DNA of 64,000 nt from Roridomyces roridus (Eukaryota > Basidiomycota > Agaricomycetes > Agaricales > Mycenaceae): assembly GCA_029378245.1 (NCBI GenBank), contig JARKIF010000008.1, positions 930,001-994,000 on the forward strand. Direction: 5' to 3'. A model generated the notes under the pieces. That model did not search any database. It was not told the DNA's origin and worked only from the letters and a program-made list of their open reading frames with translations. Position numbers and translations under genes: made by a program. The stretch's first letter is position 1, and the number at the start of each line of letters is the position of its first letter. Positions 54,649 through 64,000 of the stretch are shown piece after piece.

Positions 54649-57265
54649 ATGGACGTGCCTCCCACCGACCATACTCTGCGCCCGCATCACATTGGACTCT
54701 TGACTCTCTTTGTCCTCGCTTTCAAAGAATACGAAGGGAAATTGCCGCCCGTGTTCCTCCTCCATGTCTACCGCGTCCTCTTGAACGAGGTCGTCGAAGT
54801 TGCGCCACCGAAATCTTATGCGGACCTGTACATGGAACTCGAGGCTGGCCCCAAATCAGAAGAAGACTATCCTAGGCAACTTATTCAAAGTTTCGCCGCC
54901 TGCGTGAGCAGCAAGTGTCTGCACGTCGTCTCTCTGACCGATCATGGCAGCGCGAGGGTCTTTCTTCCACTGAAGAGATGACGAATTTCTTCGGAGTGTG
55001 TCTTTTCCATTTGACTATATATATCGCTCACGCCAGCAGGCGTGCCGTCCCTCTTTATGGAGAAGGTCGAGGGCGAAGAGGTGCGCCAATATTGTGACTA
55101 TTTAGCACACATCCAACAGTGACTAGGATGTGCTGCCCGTCCTGATGCGCCGTTCCGTCTTTGGCTACTTTTGCCGTCGGTGCTTTGTGAGTTTCATCAA
55201 GCTGTCGTTCTACGGCGTCGGGAAACTGCAGAAAGAATACGACGCATGGTGTCGAGGGGTGCCGCCTCCAAACACGGAATACCCGGTAATCAAGGATAAC
55301 TTGTACAGTTCGTTTTCTTGCAGCCTTTGTCATTCTTTTTTGCAAATGCATGCAGGTGCCACCCATATTTTCAGAACGGTTGCCGACAAGATAGTGTGGG
55401 CACAGCCTGATTCATATGAACTGTACGTCCAGGCTCTTGTCTTTCTGCTGCCGAGTTTGAGATGATGGATAGCTGGGAAAAGGCATCGGCGACGGGCGAC
55501 GAGAGTGTTGCCGTTGAACATTTACGCCAGTACTTTGAGCAGCACTTTCACGAACAAAATGACTCGTATGTCCTCATCTGCCTTTGTTTACTCTCGTTCC
55601 ATGCTCTCCAAGTGGCTTCCGCCAACATGCGTTGCTCAATCTCGTGCGCATGCATTACATTCGTCAGGAATTTGCTGCTGCCAGAAAGGTTGGCACGTGA
55701 TCTTGGTGTGGTCGTTGCACTCAACGAGGTTTTTCAGTTGCTATCAGAAGCAATCGGAGTTGCTCGTACCACCAATGACAGAGTGACACTGCAGCATTGT
55801 ATAAGGTTGGTTTGACCCTTAAAAATCACCCCATCTCATCTTTCCCAGCATATTGAATCGTCTGCCTCCTGCAATCGAGAACCGCCGGCCGGTGCTGAAT
55901 GAAATCCAGCCTGATCTTCATCCCTTGGAAGTTTTATACGATGTATCGAAACTGATGGATGAAGAGAACGTCAGTGCTTACATCTCGTTCTACATCATTT
56001 ACCAATCCCTCAACCAGGGACAACCTCTCAGTGCTTCATTCGCCAAAATTATACAAGGCGTGGGTTTGTATGACCATTGGTTTGATACACAGTCCGTAGC
56101 TCCTGCGGATAATGAGCAATGGGCGCAGCATGCCGTCCAGTCCGTCGTATGGAGTGCGGCAGGATGCGACCGGCTGGCCTTGATTGAAGAAAATTTGGTC
56201 GTTTCATTTACCGACGTTGGCAGCGAGGATAATAATCGTATCACGGTCATACTGAATCAAGCCTATCGGGAAGCGCGGCAGGGAAAGTATGAGCAGAGTT
56301 TATCGGCTCTGCTGCAACCCACTGTGTGGCGTGGTCTTTCCATGGTGGATTACGGTCTATGGGCTCAGGAAGTGTGGCACATCCTGGTTTTGCGGGCCAC
56401 CAGGCAGTGAGTGCCCCCCTCACGCCACAACTACTTCTCACGGACCTTCTCTAGGGGACAGACTCGAGTTTACCGGGAAGTTCTGTTACCGCGACGGCCT
56501 CCAGGGGACTTCAGGCCAAGACAGTATACACTAGCTGAAGAAGGAGCGAAGCTGTCCAAGATACACGATCCTTTATGGGAGATAATCCAAATGCGGGTGG
56601 GTGAAAGTTCAGTTGACCTTGCACTCAACTCTGATTATGCTGTAGCATTGTGATCAAGCCTCGAATGCTATCGATGCACTCTTGACTGCCCTCTGGCATT
56701 CCGAATTTCTTGGGCGCTTGCATTTGTACAGAACTGGCATCATCCTTCTTGCTGATGTCAGTCTCGAATACGGCATGTCGAAAAGGTCGCGTCGAATATT
56801 GGATCAGATTATGCCACAAGTTGGTCCGATTTTCACAAGAATCGAAACTGCTAACGGTCGATAGATAATCTCTGGACAAGATGTGGAACAACGCGCTCTA
56901 GCCTGTTTCGTTCTGGCACGATGTATAATGGTGGCCGGGGATTCCAAAGGTAGCGTGTGCAGTGACTTTATCAGACAATGACCCATTTGTTCTCAGATGA
57001 CGCGTTGCGGGAAGCGATCCCATATCTGTTACAGTCTGAAAAGGACTACCAAGCGCTGGAGATGTATCGCGCGATGATGGATGTGCAGTACTACCTTTCG
57101 GTGGTGTACCACAACGCGGGCTTGGCAGTGGAACGTGAAGAAGCGGCGAGGCGACACTTTGCGACGGAAGAAATGTCTGGACAATTGGAGATGGCTGATG
57201 AGGCGACTTATGCGAGAATTATGGAAGCAGTAACGAGGGTTGGCGTTGCTTTATCGCAGAGATAG
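54649..57265 (+). CDS. APC5: Anaphase-promoting complex subunit 5 (with a one-base frame break)
   Basis: APC5 is a TPR scaffold of the APC/C ubiquitin ligase. Exons are about 54649-54999, 55040-55080, 55127-55422, 55473-55565, 55613-55688, 55738-55805, 55849-55969, 56018-56406, 56455-56596, 56646-56819, 56865-56949 and 56997-57265, about 701 residues. Family segments: DHTLRPHHIGLLTLFVLAFKE, EEDVLPVLMRRSVFGYF, FRQHALLNLVRMHYIRQEFA with its TPR helix, GQPLSASFAKIIQGVGLYDHW and LGRLHLYRTGIILLADVSLE. At 54891-54896 the frame changes as if one C were missing (IQSF then RRLREQQ). The 48-nt intron 55970-56017 is open in frame. The stretch 55303-55355 has splice signals (53 nt), but removing it breaks the frame into the conserved VADKIVWAQPDSYE, so its status is open. 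Confidence 0.82.
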
Positions 57266-57361
57266 AATGTTTGTTTACATGACGTATGATCGATCTTGTC
57301 CAAAGTTGATTCCTCACTTGATCGCGTTCTCGCATTTTCCACCCAGTCGCGTCGACAGCTC

Positions 57362-60300
57362 ATGGACGGGCCACCGCCTGAGGCGATCGATTTTTCCACC
57401 CTTCCCATCGGCGAACGACTCAGCAATTCCAACTGGAAGGCACGCGTCAGCGGATACGAGACACTCATAAAAACCTTTCAATCGACCGCCTCCGACAACG
57501 ACCCCGCCTTCCGGCCCTACGTCAACAACACCGATTTGCTCAAGAAGATTGCCACAGACTCCAACGCTGTCGCACAGGAGAAAGGCGTTGAATGTCTTGT
57601 AACTTTGGTCAAGTATGCGGGAGAAACAGCTGCCAAAACTCGCGATGTCATTGTGCCGGCGTTGGTCGAGAAATGTTTTGGTTCAACAAGAGCTGGGACG
57701 AAGGCGCAGGCCGTGGAACTCGCGTTGCAATACGTTGAGGTAGAGAATGGTGGGACCGCTGTAGTGGTGCGTGCTTTTCTATCTCTCAACCGACGCATCT
57801 TCTAACTCTCTTTCTCCGCAAGACCGACATCCTTCCCGGTCTTTCCGCGAAGCAACCCAAGACAGTCGCGGGCTGCGTCTTGGCTTTGAAGGAGATTATT
57901 CGGTCGGTCAACGCGTCGTCTCGCACAAGACATACAAGTTGACGAGATCTACCAGCTTATTTGGTATCCAGACCACCCCGCCCCCACCGATACTCAAGGC
58001 TCTCCCAAAGATTTTTGCACACAGTGACAAAACTGTTCGTGCCGAGGGAACCCTTCTTGCACACATTCTCTACCAATATCTGGGGCCCGGCATCGAGCCA
58101 TGGCTGGCCGACCTCAAACCCGTGCAAGTCAAGGAATTGAAGGAGGCATTCGATGGTATGGAGTCCGGTGGCACCGGGAAGGGAACCGTCAAACCTGAGC
58201 GCTTGACCCGCGCTCATGCTCGGGAAGTCGAAGCTGCTGGCGGTGATGGCGATGGCGAGGAGCCAGCTGTCGAAGACGAGGAACCAGGTGCGTGATTGCT
58301 CTAACCTCCAACTTTGTAACCTAAAGCGTGCAATAGCTCCTCTTGATCCCCGTACTTTTGCTGAGCCCGTCGACGTTAAACTTCCTCCATCTCTCCACAC
58401 ATTACTCACTTCGTCGAAATGGAAAGAGCGGAAAGAGGTTCTGGATGAACTTCTCACAGTTCTCAACTCTGCACCTCGCATCAAGGATGGCCCTGAAATA
58501 GCCGAGTTGCCAAAACCTTTGGCTGTTCGCATTCAGAGTGACGCCAATATCAGCTGTGTTATGGCTGCAGCCTCATGCATGGAGGCGCTCGCCAAGGCCA
58601 TGCTGGGCTCTTTTGCCAAGTATCGAGAGGCTGTCGTTGCACCCATGTTGGAACGAATGAAGGAGAGGAAAGCGACTGTAACGGACTGCATTGGTGAAGC
58701 GCTTGATGCAGTATTTTCTACGGTCGGTCACCTGGTGTTATATGGCGTTTTCTCATGTCCCCTAGACCACCCTAGCCGATATCATCCCAGATCTCACCCC
58801 AGCTCTTGGTTCAAAGAATCCTCAAGTCAAAGAAGGCACTCTAAAGTTCCTTGGAAGATGCCTTTCGACTGCATCTTCACCTATTCAACCAGCTCAAATC
58901 AAGCCTCTTGCCGAGTCGCTCGCCGTGCTTCTCGAAGATGGCTTTGAAGGTGCGAGGAATGAGGCAGCGAATTGTTTAGGTACCTTGATGAAGATGGTTG
59001 GCGAGCGACCTCTTAATCCGGTGATGGAAGGTCTTCCTGACATACGCAAAGCGAAAGTCAAGGAAGCCTTCGAGCGAGCTACGGTGAAATGCAAATCAGG
59101 TGCTTCTGCTCCTCCCAAAGCTGCGCCGCCCCCCGCCGCAGCTCCTGCACCCAAGAAGAAAGCTCCGCCGCCGAAACCGGTTGCTGTCGAAGACGAGGAG
59201 CCGCCCAAGAAGGCTGCCGGCAAACCTGTTGCGAAGCCTCCTGCTGTATGTCCATTCTGTTTCGATTTATTACCCTCGGGATTCACCCGTCTGCTTTACA
59301 GGCCAAGAAACCACCGACAGCGGCGGCACCGGCAGCACCCGCCAAGAAGGCTCCGGCTGCTTCTGCTGCCAAACCGTCCAAAGCAGCAGCATCGGCAGCA
59401 CCAGGCGCGCTTGACACCTTCAAATACAAGCACACACCAGAAGACGCGGAAGCCCTGGCTTCCGAAGCAATCCCTTCCTCGATCCTCACCGACTTGGGCG
59501 ATGCTAATTGGAAGACCCGTCTGACTGCCTTGGATGAGATGACTACCTGGGTGGAGAGCGTGATCGATGAGGTAGATGCGGAGGTTGTGGTGCGGGCTCT
59601 AGCCAAGAAAGGATGGAGCGAAAAGAATTTTCAAGTGCGTTATGCTGCTACATCTGCTATGTTACTCAACTCCCAGCCCTAGGTTTCTGCAAAGATATAT
59701 GCCGTCTGCAGTCTCCTCGCGGAACGCTGCCCTTCGTTTGGCAGATCATGTCCAGCGCTTTGTATTGCTCATCTATCGGAGAAATTGGGAGATCTCAAGC
59801 TCAAAAAGCCTGCCGGAGACACGCTCCTAGTCTTTGCGGAGAAGACGTCTCTGCAATTCGTTCTTAGCCAGGGTATGCTCCTGCCAATCAATCCGCGCTA
59901 ACGCTCACTTTTTGAAGCATACGAACCGCTGTCCAAACAGAAGGCTCCCAAAGTTCTAGCTGATGCTATCTCCTGGATCAACACGGCCTTGATAGACTTT
60001 GGGATTGCGGGCTTGTCCTTGAGGACTCTCATCGAGTTTTTGAAGACGGGTCTGCAAAACTCGAACGCCACGGTTCGTACAAGTGCCACCAAAACCCTTG
60101 TCACGGTCAAGTTATTTGCCGGGTCCAGTGCGTGTCCTCCATGATACGTTCCATGTTCTACAACAGGTACTTGTAGGCATCAAGGATTTTTTGGAAGATC
60201 TCAACGCGCAGCTTCTCAACACCATCACTACCGAGTTTGACAAGGTGGAAGGGAATCCCGCGCCAGAGCCGAGCAGAACATCCGCTGATCTTGCCAACAT

Positions 60301-63300
60301 GGTGGCCTCGTCGTCAGGTACCAGCGCGGGCGGTGCATCGGGCGACCCACTGGACGACTTGTTCCCTCGTGTAGAGTTGGACGGTCTGCTCAAAGGCACC
60401 ACTATCTTGGCGGATTCCAAGAGTGACTCTTGGAAGACCAAGAAGGAGGGTCTGGAGGCATTACAGTCCATTCTCGATCAAGGGAACAACAAACGGCTAA
60501 AGTCTTCTATGGGTATGATACTTGACTTCCTTTTTCCCCTTGGATTTATTTTGGCGCAGGTGAAATTGGGCAAGTACTGAAAGCGAGGGTGACGGATACG
60601 AATAAGGCCGTTCAAAACTTGGCGTTGGATATTGTTGGCCGGATCGCTACCGGGATGGGCAAGCCGTTCGAGAAGCACAGTCGTCTGTTCGCCACGCCCG
60701 TCGCCACTGTTCTCGCCGACCAGAAAGCCCCGATCCGTGCTGCTGCCATTCAGACCTTGACTGCCATCGCCACAGCGTGCGAGGGCTTGGAGTCGATGGT
60801 TCAAGGACTTGGCACTGCGTTGGAAACTTCAAATCCTTTGCAGAAAGGAACATTGATGCATTGGATTGCAGACTGGTTCAAAGAACACGAGCCTGCACCC
60901 GGCTTGGACCTTAGCGGCTGGGCGACTGTCATTGTTGCTTCCCTCGACGACCGAAACGTCGACGTCCGGAAAGGCGCGCAAGCGTTGTTGCCGCCCCTTA
61001 TCGCGGCTGCTGGCTTTGACCACGTGCTGCACCAAACAAACAGCCTGAAACCAGCCTCGCGTAATAGTGCAGTGCCACTGATACAGGCAGCCCGGCCTGC
61101 AGTTGATGCGCAGCAGCCTGCTCCGTCAAAGGCCAAACCTGTTCCTGCACCCATATCCGTTCCCAAGGCCTCCTCCAGTCCACCCCCAGAGTCGCCGAAA
61201 CCTCCGTCTGCCCCCGCCATCAAAACTGGCAGCAAACTCGGAGTACGTCGCGCCTTACCTTCAAGTAGCAGCCGCCCAGATTCTCGGGCGGAAACCCCGA
61301 CCGAGCTCCCGCCTTCCCGGTCCAGCAAAATCGCTCCTGGCGGTCTGCGACGACCGGGTGTCGGTTCTGGTGTGAGCTCTGCGAAGACGTCTGCACCATC
61401 CACTCCCCCTCCCAATCTCTCTCTCCCATTCTTTGGGACAAATCCTGATACGAGAAAATCGCGATTGGGCAAGGATGTCGTCAAGTGGATTAACGAAGGC
61501 GGTCCTACGCGCAAGGATCTGGCCGAGTTGCTCCAAAGTCAAATGGAGCCGCATGCCTCGAAGGATCTTGTAGCCCAATTATTCAGCCACGACCACAGTG
61601 CCATCAACGACCACCTAACAGGCTTGACCGCTATATGTGATCTGTACTCTAGTGCTCAGAGCGGCGATCCAACAGTCGAGTCGATCTGTCTTGCCAACTT
61701 CGACCTCCCCCTGAAATACGCGTCCATCAAATTACACGAGCCTCAACCGAATCTCATTTCCAAGTGTCTTGAGGTTGTTGAAGCAGTATTGGCCTTTCTG
61801 CGCAGTATCAATTATCAGTTGACTGATAACGAAGCACTGTGTTTTATACCTACCGTGGTTTACAAGGTGACCTCAATTCCCTATATATGTCTCTTCTCTG
61901 ACGAACGATCAGCTCGGCGACGCTCGTGAACCTGTTCGAGTCCGAGTGCAACAAATTATCCAAGATCTACCCAAGGTCTACGCTTATAGCCGAGTATTCC
62001 AGCTATTGCTTGACCACGGGCTCAAGTCGAAAGTTGCCAAAACGAGGCAAGGAACGCTCGATGAACTTGGCAGCATCCTCAAGAAATCTGGTATGGGTGC
62101 CTGCGAGCCTCCCAAAGCGTTCCCGATATTAGCCGCCATGATATCTGATAAGGATTCGGGAGTTCGCAAATCGGCGCTTGGGGCCTTGAGGTATGTTTGC
62201 ATCCCGTGCCCCGTCAATGAACGCTTACACCATCCGAACAGCGAAGGATACGTTCTTGTGGGAGAGAAGGTGTGGAGCCTCGTCGGCCCATTGCCTGCCA
62301 AGGACAAAACCCAGCTGGAAGAACGTTTGCGTCGCGTTGCCGGTCCCAGTGGCCAAGAGGCCCCTGCACCTCCAGCCCAGGTTTCCCGTCTGGCTGCAGG
62401 GATCCCGCGACCGGCCTCGCCAGCTTCTCGGATAGGAGGCATTCCTCGTCCTGCCAGTCCAGCTGGTATGAAACCACGCTCGGCTTCTCCAGCCCCTTTG
62501 GGCATTCCACGAGCCGCGTCACCTGTACGCCCGTCTCGAGTTCCCTTATCCCAGAACAATGCCCCCGCATCTCCCACCACCGGCATCGCCAAACCCAAAA
62601 GCATGTTACCTTCACGCTTGGGCCTGCCGCGTCCCAAATTCCCGGCTACTACGCGTGTTGTAGACGAGCCACCTCGAATGCCGTCACCGCCGCCGGGGCC
62701 CTCCAAGTTGGAAGAGGAGGCTCCGGAACACGAGCCGGATCATCCGGATGGCTCGGATGATATCACTATCACTATTTCGACCATTCTCAGCAGTGATCCT
62801 GCACGGAGTGTTGATGCCCTCAAGAAGATTCAGAAGATTCTTTCAGTCGGTCCCGACGCAGGTCCTTCGTCTCCCCAATATCGCGAATTGGCGGAACATA
62901 CAGAGGGCTTGATTGAGACAATCACTCTCCAGATGGCGCATGTTTTTGACAGACCCGAGGAGCTTGTACCTGAAGAAAACTTCCGGCTGGCCAAACACTT
63001 GATACAAACGCTCAACACGTTCTGCGACCACGCTTTCCTTGCAGAATCTCTGACTGTCGACATCCTGACGTCTCTCTTGGAAGAACTGACGTTGCGGCTT
63101 CTGGAGACGGATGATAGCACTATCAAGAAGGTCAAGGATCTTTCGCGCTTCATTAATATGATCGTTCTACGGCTGTTTGCGACTGGGCGGAGAATGTCCA
63201 TCTTCCGGTTCGTGTCTGTTTTGTGGAATTGTCGGCGTAGATGACGGACCTTGGAATACAGGGCGCTCTTTGCGCTTCTCCTTCAGATCGTCAAACCATT

Positions 63301-64000
63301 CCCGGTCAACGGCACTGCGCCTGACTCGAAGGAATCAAAGGTGGCCGAACTGGTTCTCAAGTGTGTATGGAAGCTGGCCAGGAATATCCCTCAGGACTTG
63401 AGAGAAGAACGGCTCGATCCGGTTGAGCTGTTTCCGGCCATAGAGCACTTTTTGCAATCCGTTCCGCCGAACGAATGGCGAGCCAGGGCCACCAACAAAG
63501 TTCCTTGCGGTGACATGCCATTGCGGACGATCAAAGTCATCATACAGCACGTTGTTGGTCAGTATCTCGCTCTTTTTTCATTTTACTTGGACTTATCGAC
63601 GTCCTCAGCTTTTTATGGCGATGATGTTTACGATCTCCTCTCGGCTTCCTTTGATGACCCCTCCGCCACGATTGTGTACCCATACGTTTACCGGATCCTG
63701 AACTCGAGTTCGCGACCAGTCGCTGAACCGGCTCCTGAACAGAATGGAGGTTCCGCCCACCACAACGGCGGCGCAGTGGAGCAGACTGCGTCTACACCCC
63801 TCTCACCAGCCTCGAGTCGGCCCATGTCTCCTGCGGAGACAGGCTCCGTCGCTTCTGGCGATCATCGGAATGCATCTCCCAGTCACCGAACCAGTCCCAG
63901 CTCTTCCAGCCATATGGATCCCGGTGCTTACCATACAGCCGCCGAAGAGCCCGATCCGGATGCTCAGCTGCTCGTCATTATCAATCATATTTCGAGTGAG
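57362..64000 (+). CDS. XMAP215/Dis1/Stu2 microtubule polymerase with multiple TOG domains, 3' partial
   Basis: This protein binds tubulin and speeds plus-end growth. Fourteen exons reach the window edge (57362-57766, 57823-57902, 57956-58287, 58337-58722, 58766-59245, 59302-59634, 59683-59872, 59918-60127, 60177-60512, 60560-61866, 61913-62190, 62242-63207, 63262-63557, 63609-64000), giving 1,997 codons so far with no stop. TOG-type repeats begin at IGERLSNSNWKARVSGYETL (residue about 12), PPSLHTLLTSSKWKERKEVLDELL, SSILTDLGDANWKTRLTALDEM, ILADSKSDSWKTKKEGLEALQ and DLPKVYAYSRVFQLLLDHGLK, so I count five. Lys/Ala/Pro-rich linkers (KKKAPPPKP) lie after TOG2. It is closer in layout to animal XMAP215 than to two-TOG yeast Stu2. 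The ATG at 57362 is the first in the conserved frame. Confidence 0.92.

Noticed and set aside
61930..61942. tRNA B-box-like GTTCGAGTCC
   Set aside because: It lies inside a conserved exon of the TOG protein, with no A-box or cloverleaf around it.
61916..62132. A second overlapping plus-strand frame in the TOG gene
   Set aside because: It is an alternate-frame shadow; the exon from 61913 keeps the conserved TOG frame with whole-codon sums.

Overview
The window is a gene-dense stretch of a filamentous fungal nuclear genome, most likely an agaricomycete basidiomycete. The evidence is about 170 short spliceosomal introns (mostly 43-57 nt), roughly five per gene, intergenic gaps of tens of bases, and protein families typical of fungi (Apl2-type AP-1 beta, Heh/Src1, Nse1, Sfi1, a TEA-domain factor, a plastocyanin-like wall protein). 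I see no transposon, CRISPR array, rRNA or convincing tRNA gene. I place 33 protein genes, one per about 1.9 kb; the first lacks its 5' end and the last its 3' end. Exon models were assembled by hand from splice signals and protein similarity recalled for each family. For most genes the exon lengths add to whole codons, which is an internal check.

Layout. 1-5.2 kb, plus strand: sugar/quinate-type transporter (partial), DNA primase large subunit (two MCB boxes just upstream), phosphatidylserine synthase, Nse1. 5.3-9.8 kb, minus: a mitochondrial AAA ATPase and phosphatidylinositol synthase. 10-12.2 kb, plus: asparagine synthetase. 12.4-15.7 kb, minus: RhoGEF. 15.7-17.5 kb, plus: METTL21-like methyltransferase and aprataxin. 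17.6-20 kb, minus: Gfo/Idh/MocA oxidoreductase and a small coiled-coil protein. 20.0-20.3 kb, plus: a tiny PIG-Y-like gene. 20.4-25.4 kb, minus: Sfi1 and Rmd5/Gid2. Then Nsa1/WDR74 (+), enoyl-CoA hydratase/isomerase, an armadillo protein and an aldo-keto reductase (-), OTU protease (+), AP-1 beta (-), Rmp1-like (+), a GPI-type cupredoxin and an Mso1-like protein (-), sulfide:quinone oxidoreductase and eIF2 beta (+), M24 peptidase (-), Src1 (+), Vps23 (-), TEA factor (+), Noc3 (-), APC5 (+), and a multi-TOG XMAP215/Stu2 protein (+) running off the end.

Most content is housekeeping: replication and repair (Pri2, Nse1, aprataxin), phospholipid and GPI synthesis (PSS, PIS, PIG-Y), mitosis (Sfi1, APC5, the TOG protein), ribosome/RNA biogenesis (Nsa1, Noc3, Rmp1), trafficking (AP-1, Vps23, Mso1-like) and ubiquitin control (Rmd5, OTU, APC5). 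There is no biosynthetic cluster or defence island.

The notable signals are structural: divergent gene pairs whose start codons lie 31-72 bp apart (one pair may share a CATG); convergent stop codons 17-23 bp apart; a methyltransferase intron flanked by a 15-bp direct repeat, as expected from intron gain by duplication; four GC-AG introns; 9- and 15-nt microexons; two genes with a duplicated copy of their own C-terminal tail after the stop; and seven single-base frame breaks in five otherwise conserved genes, which look like sequence errors but could include real lesions.
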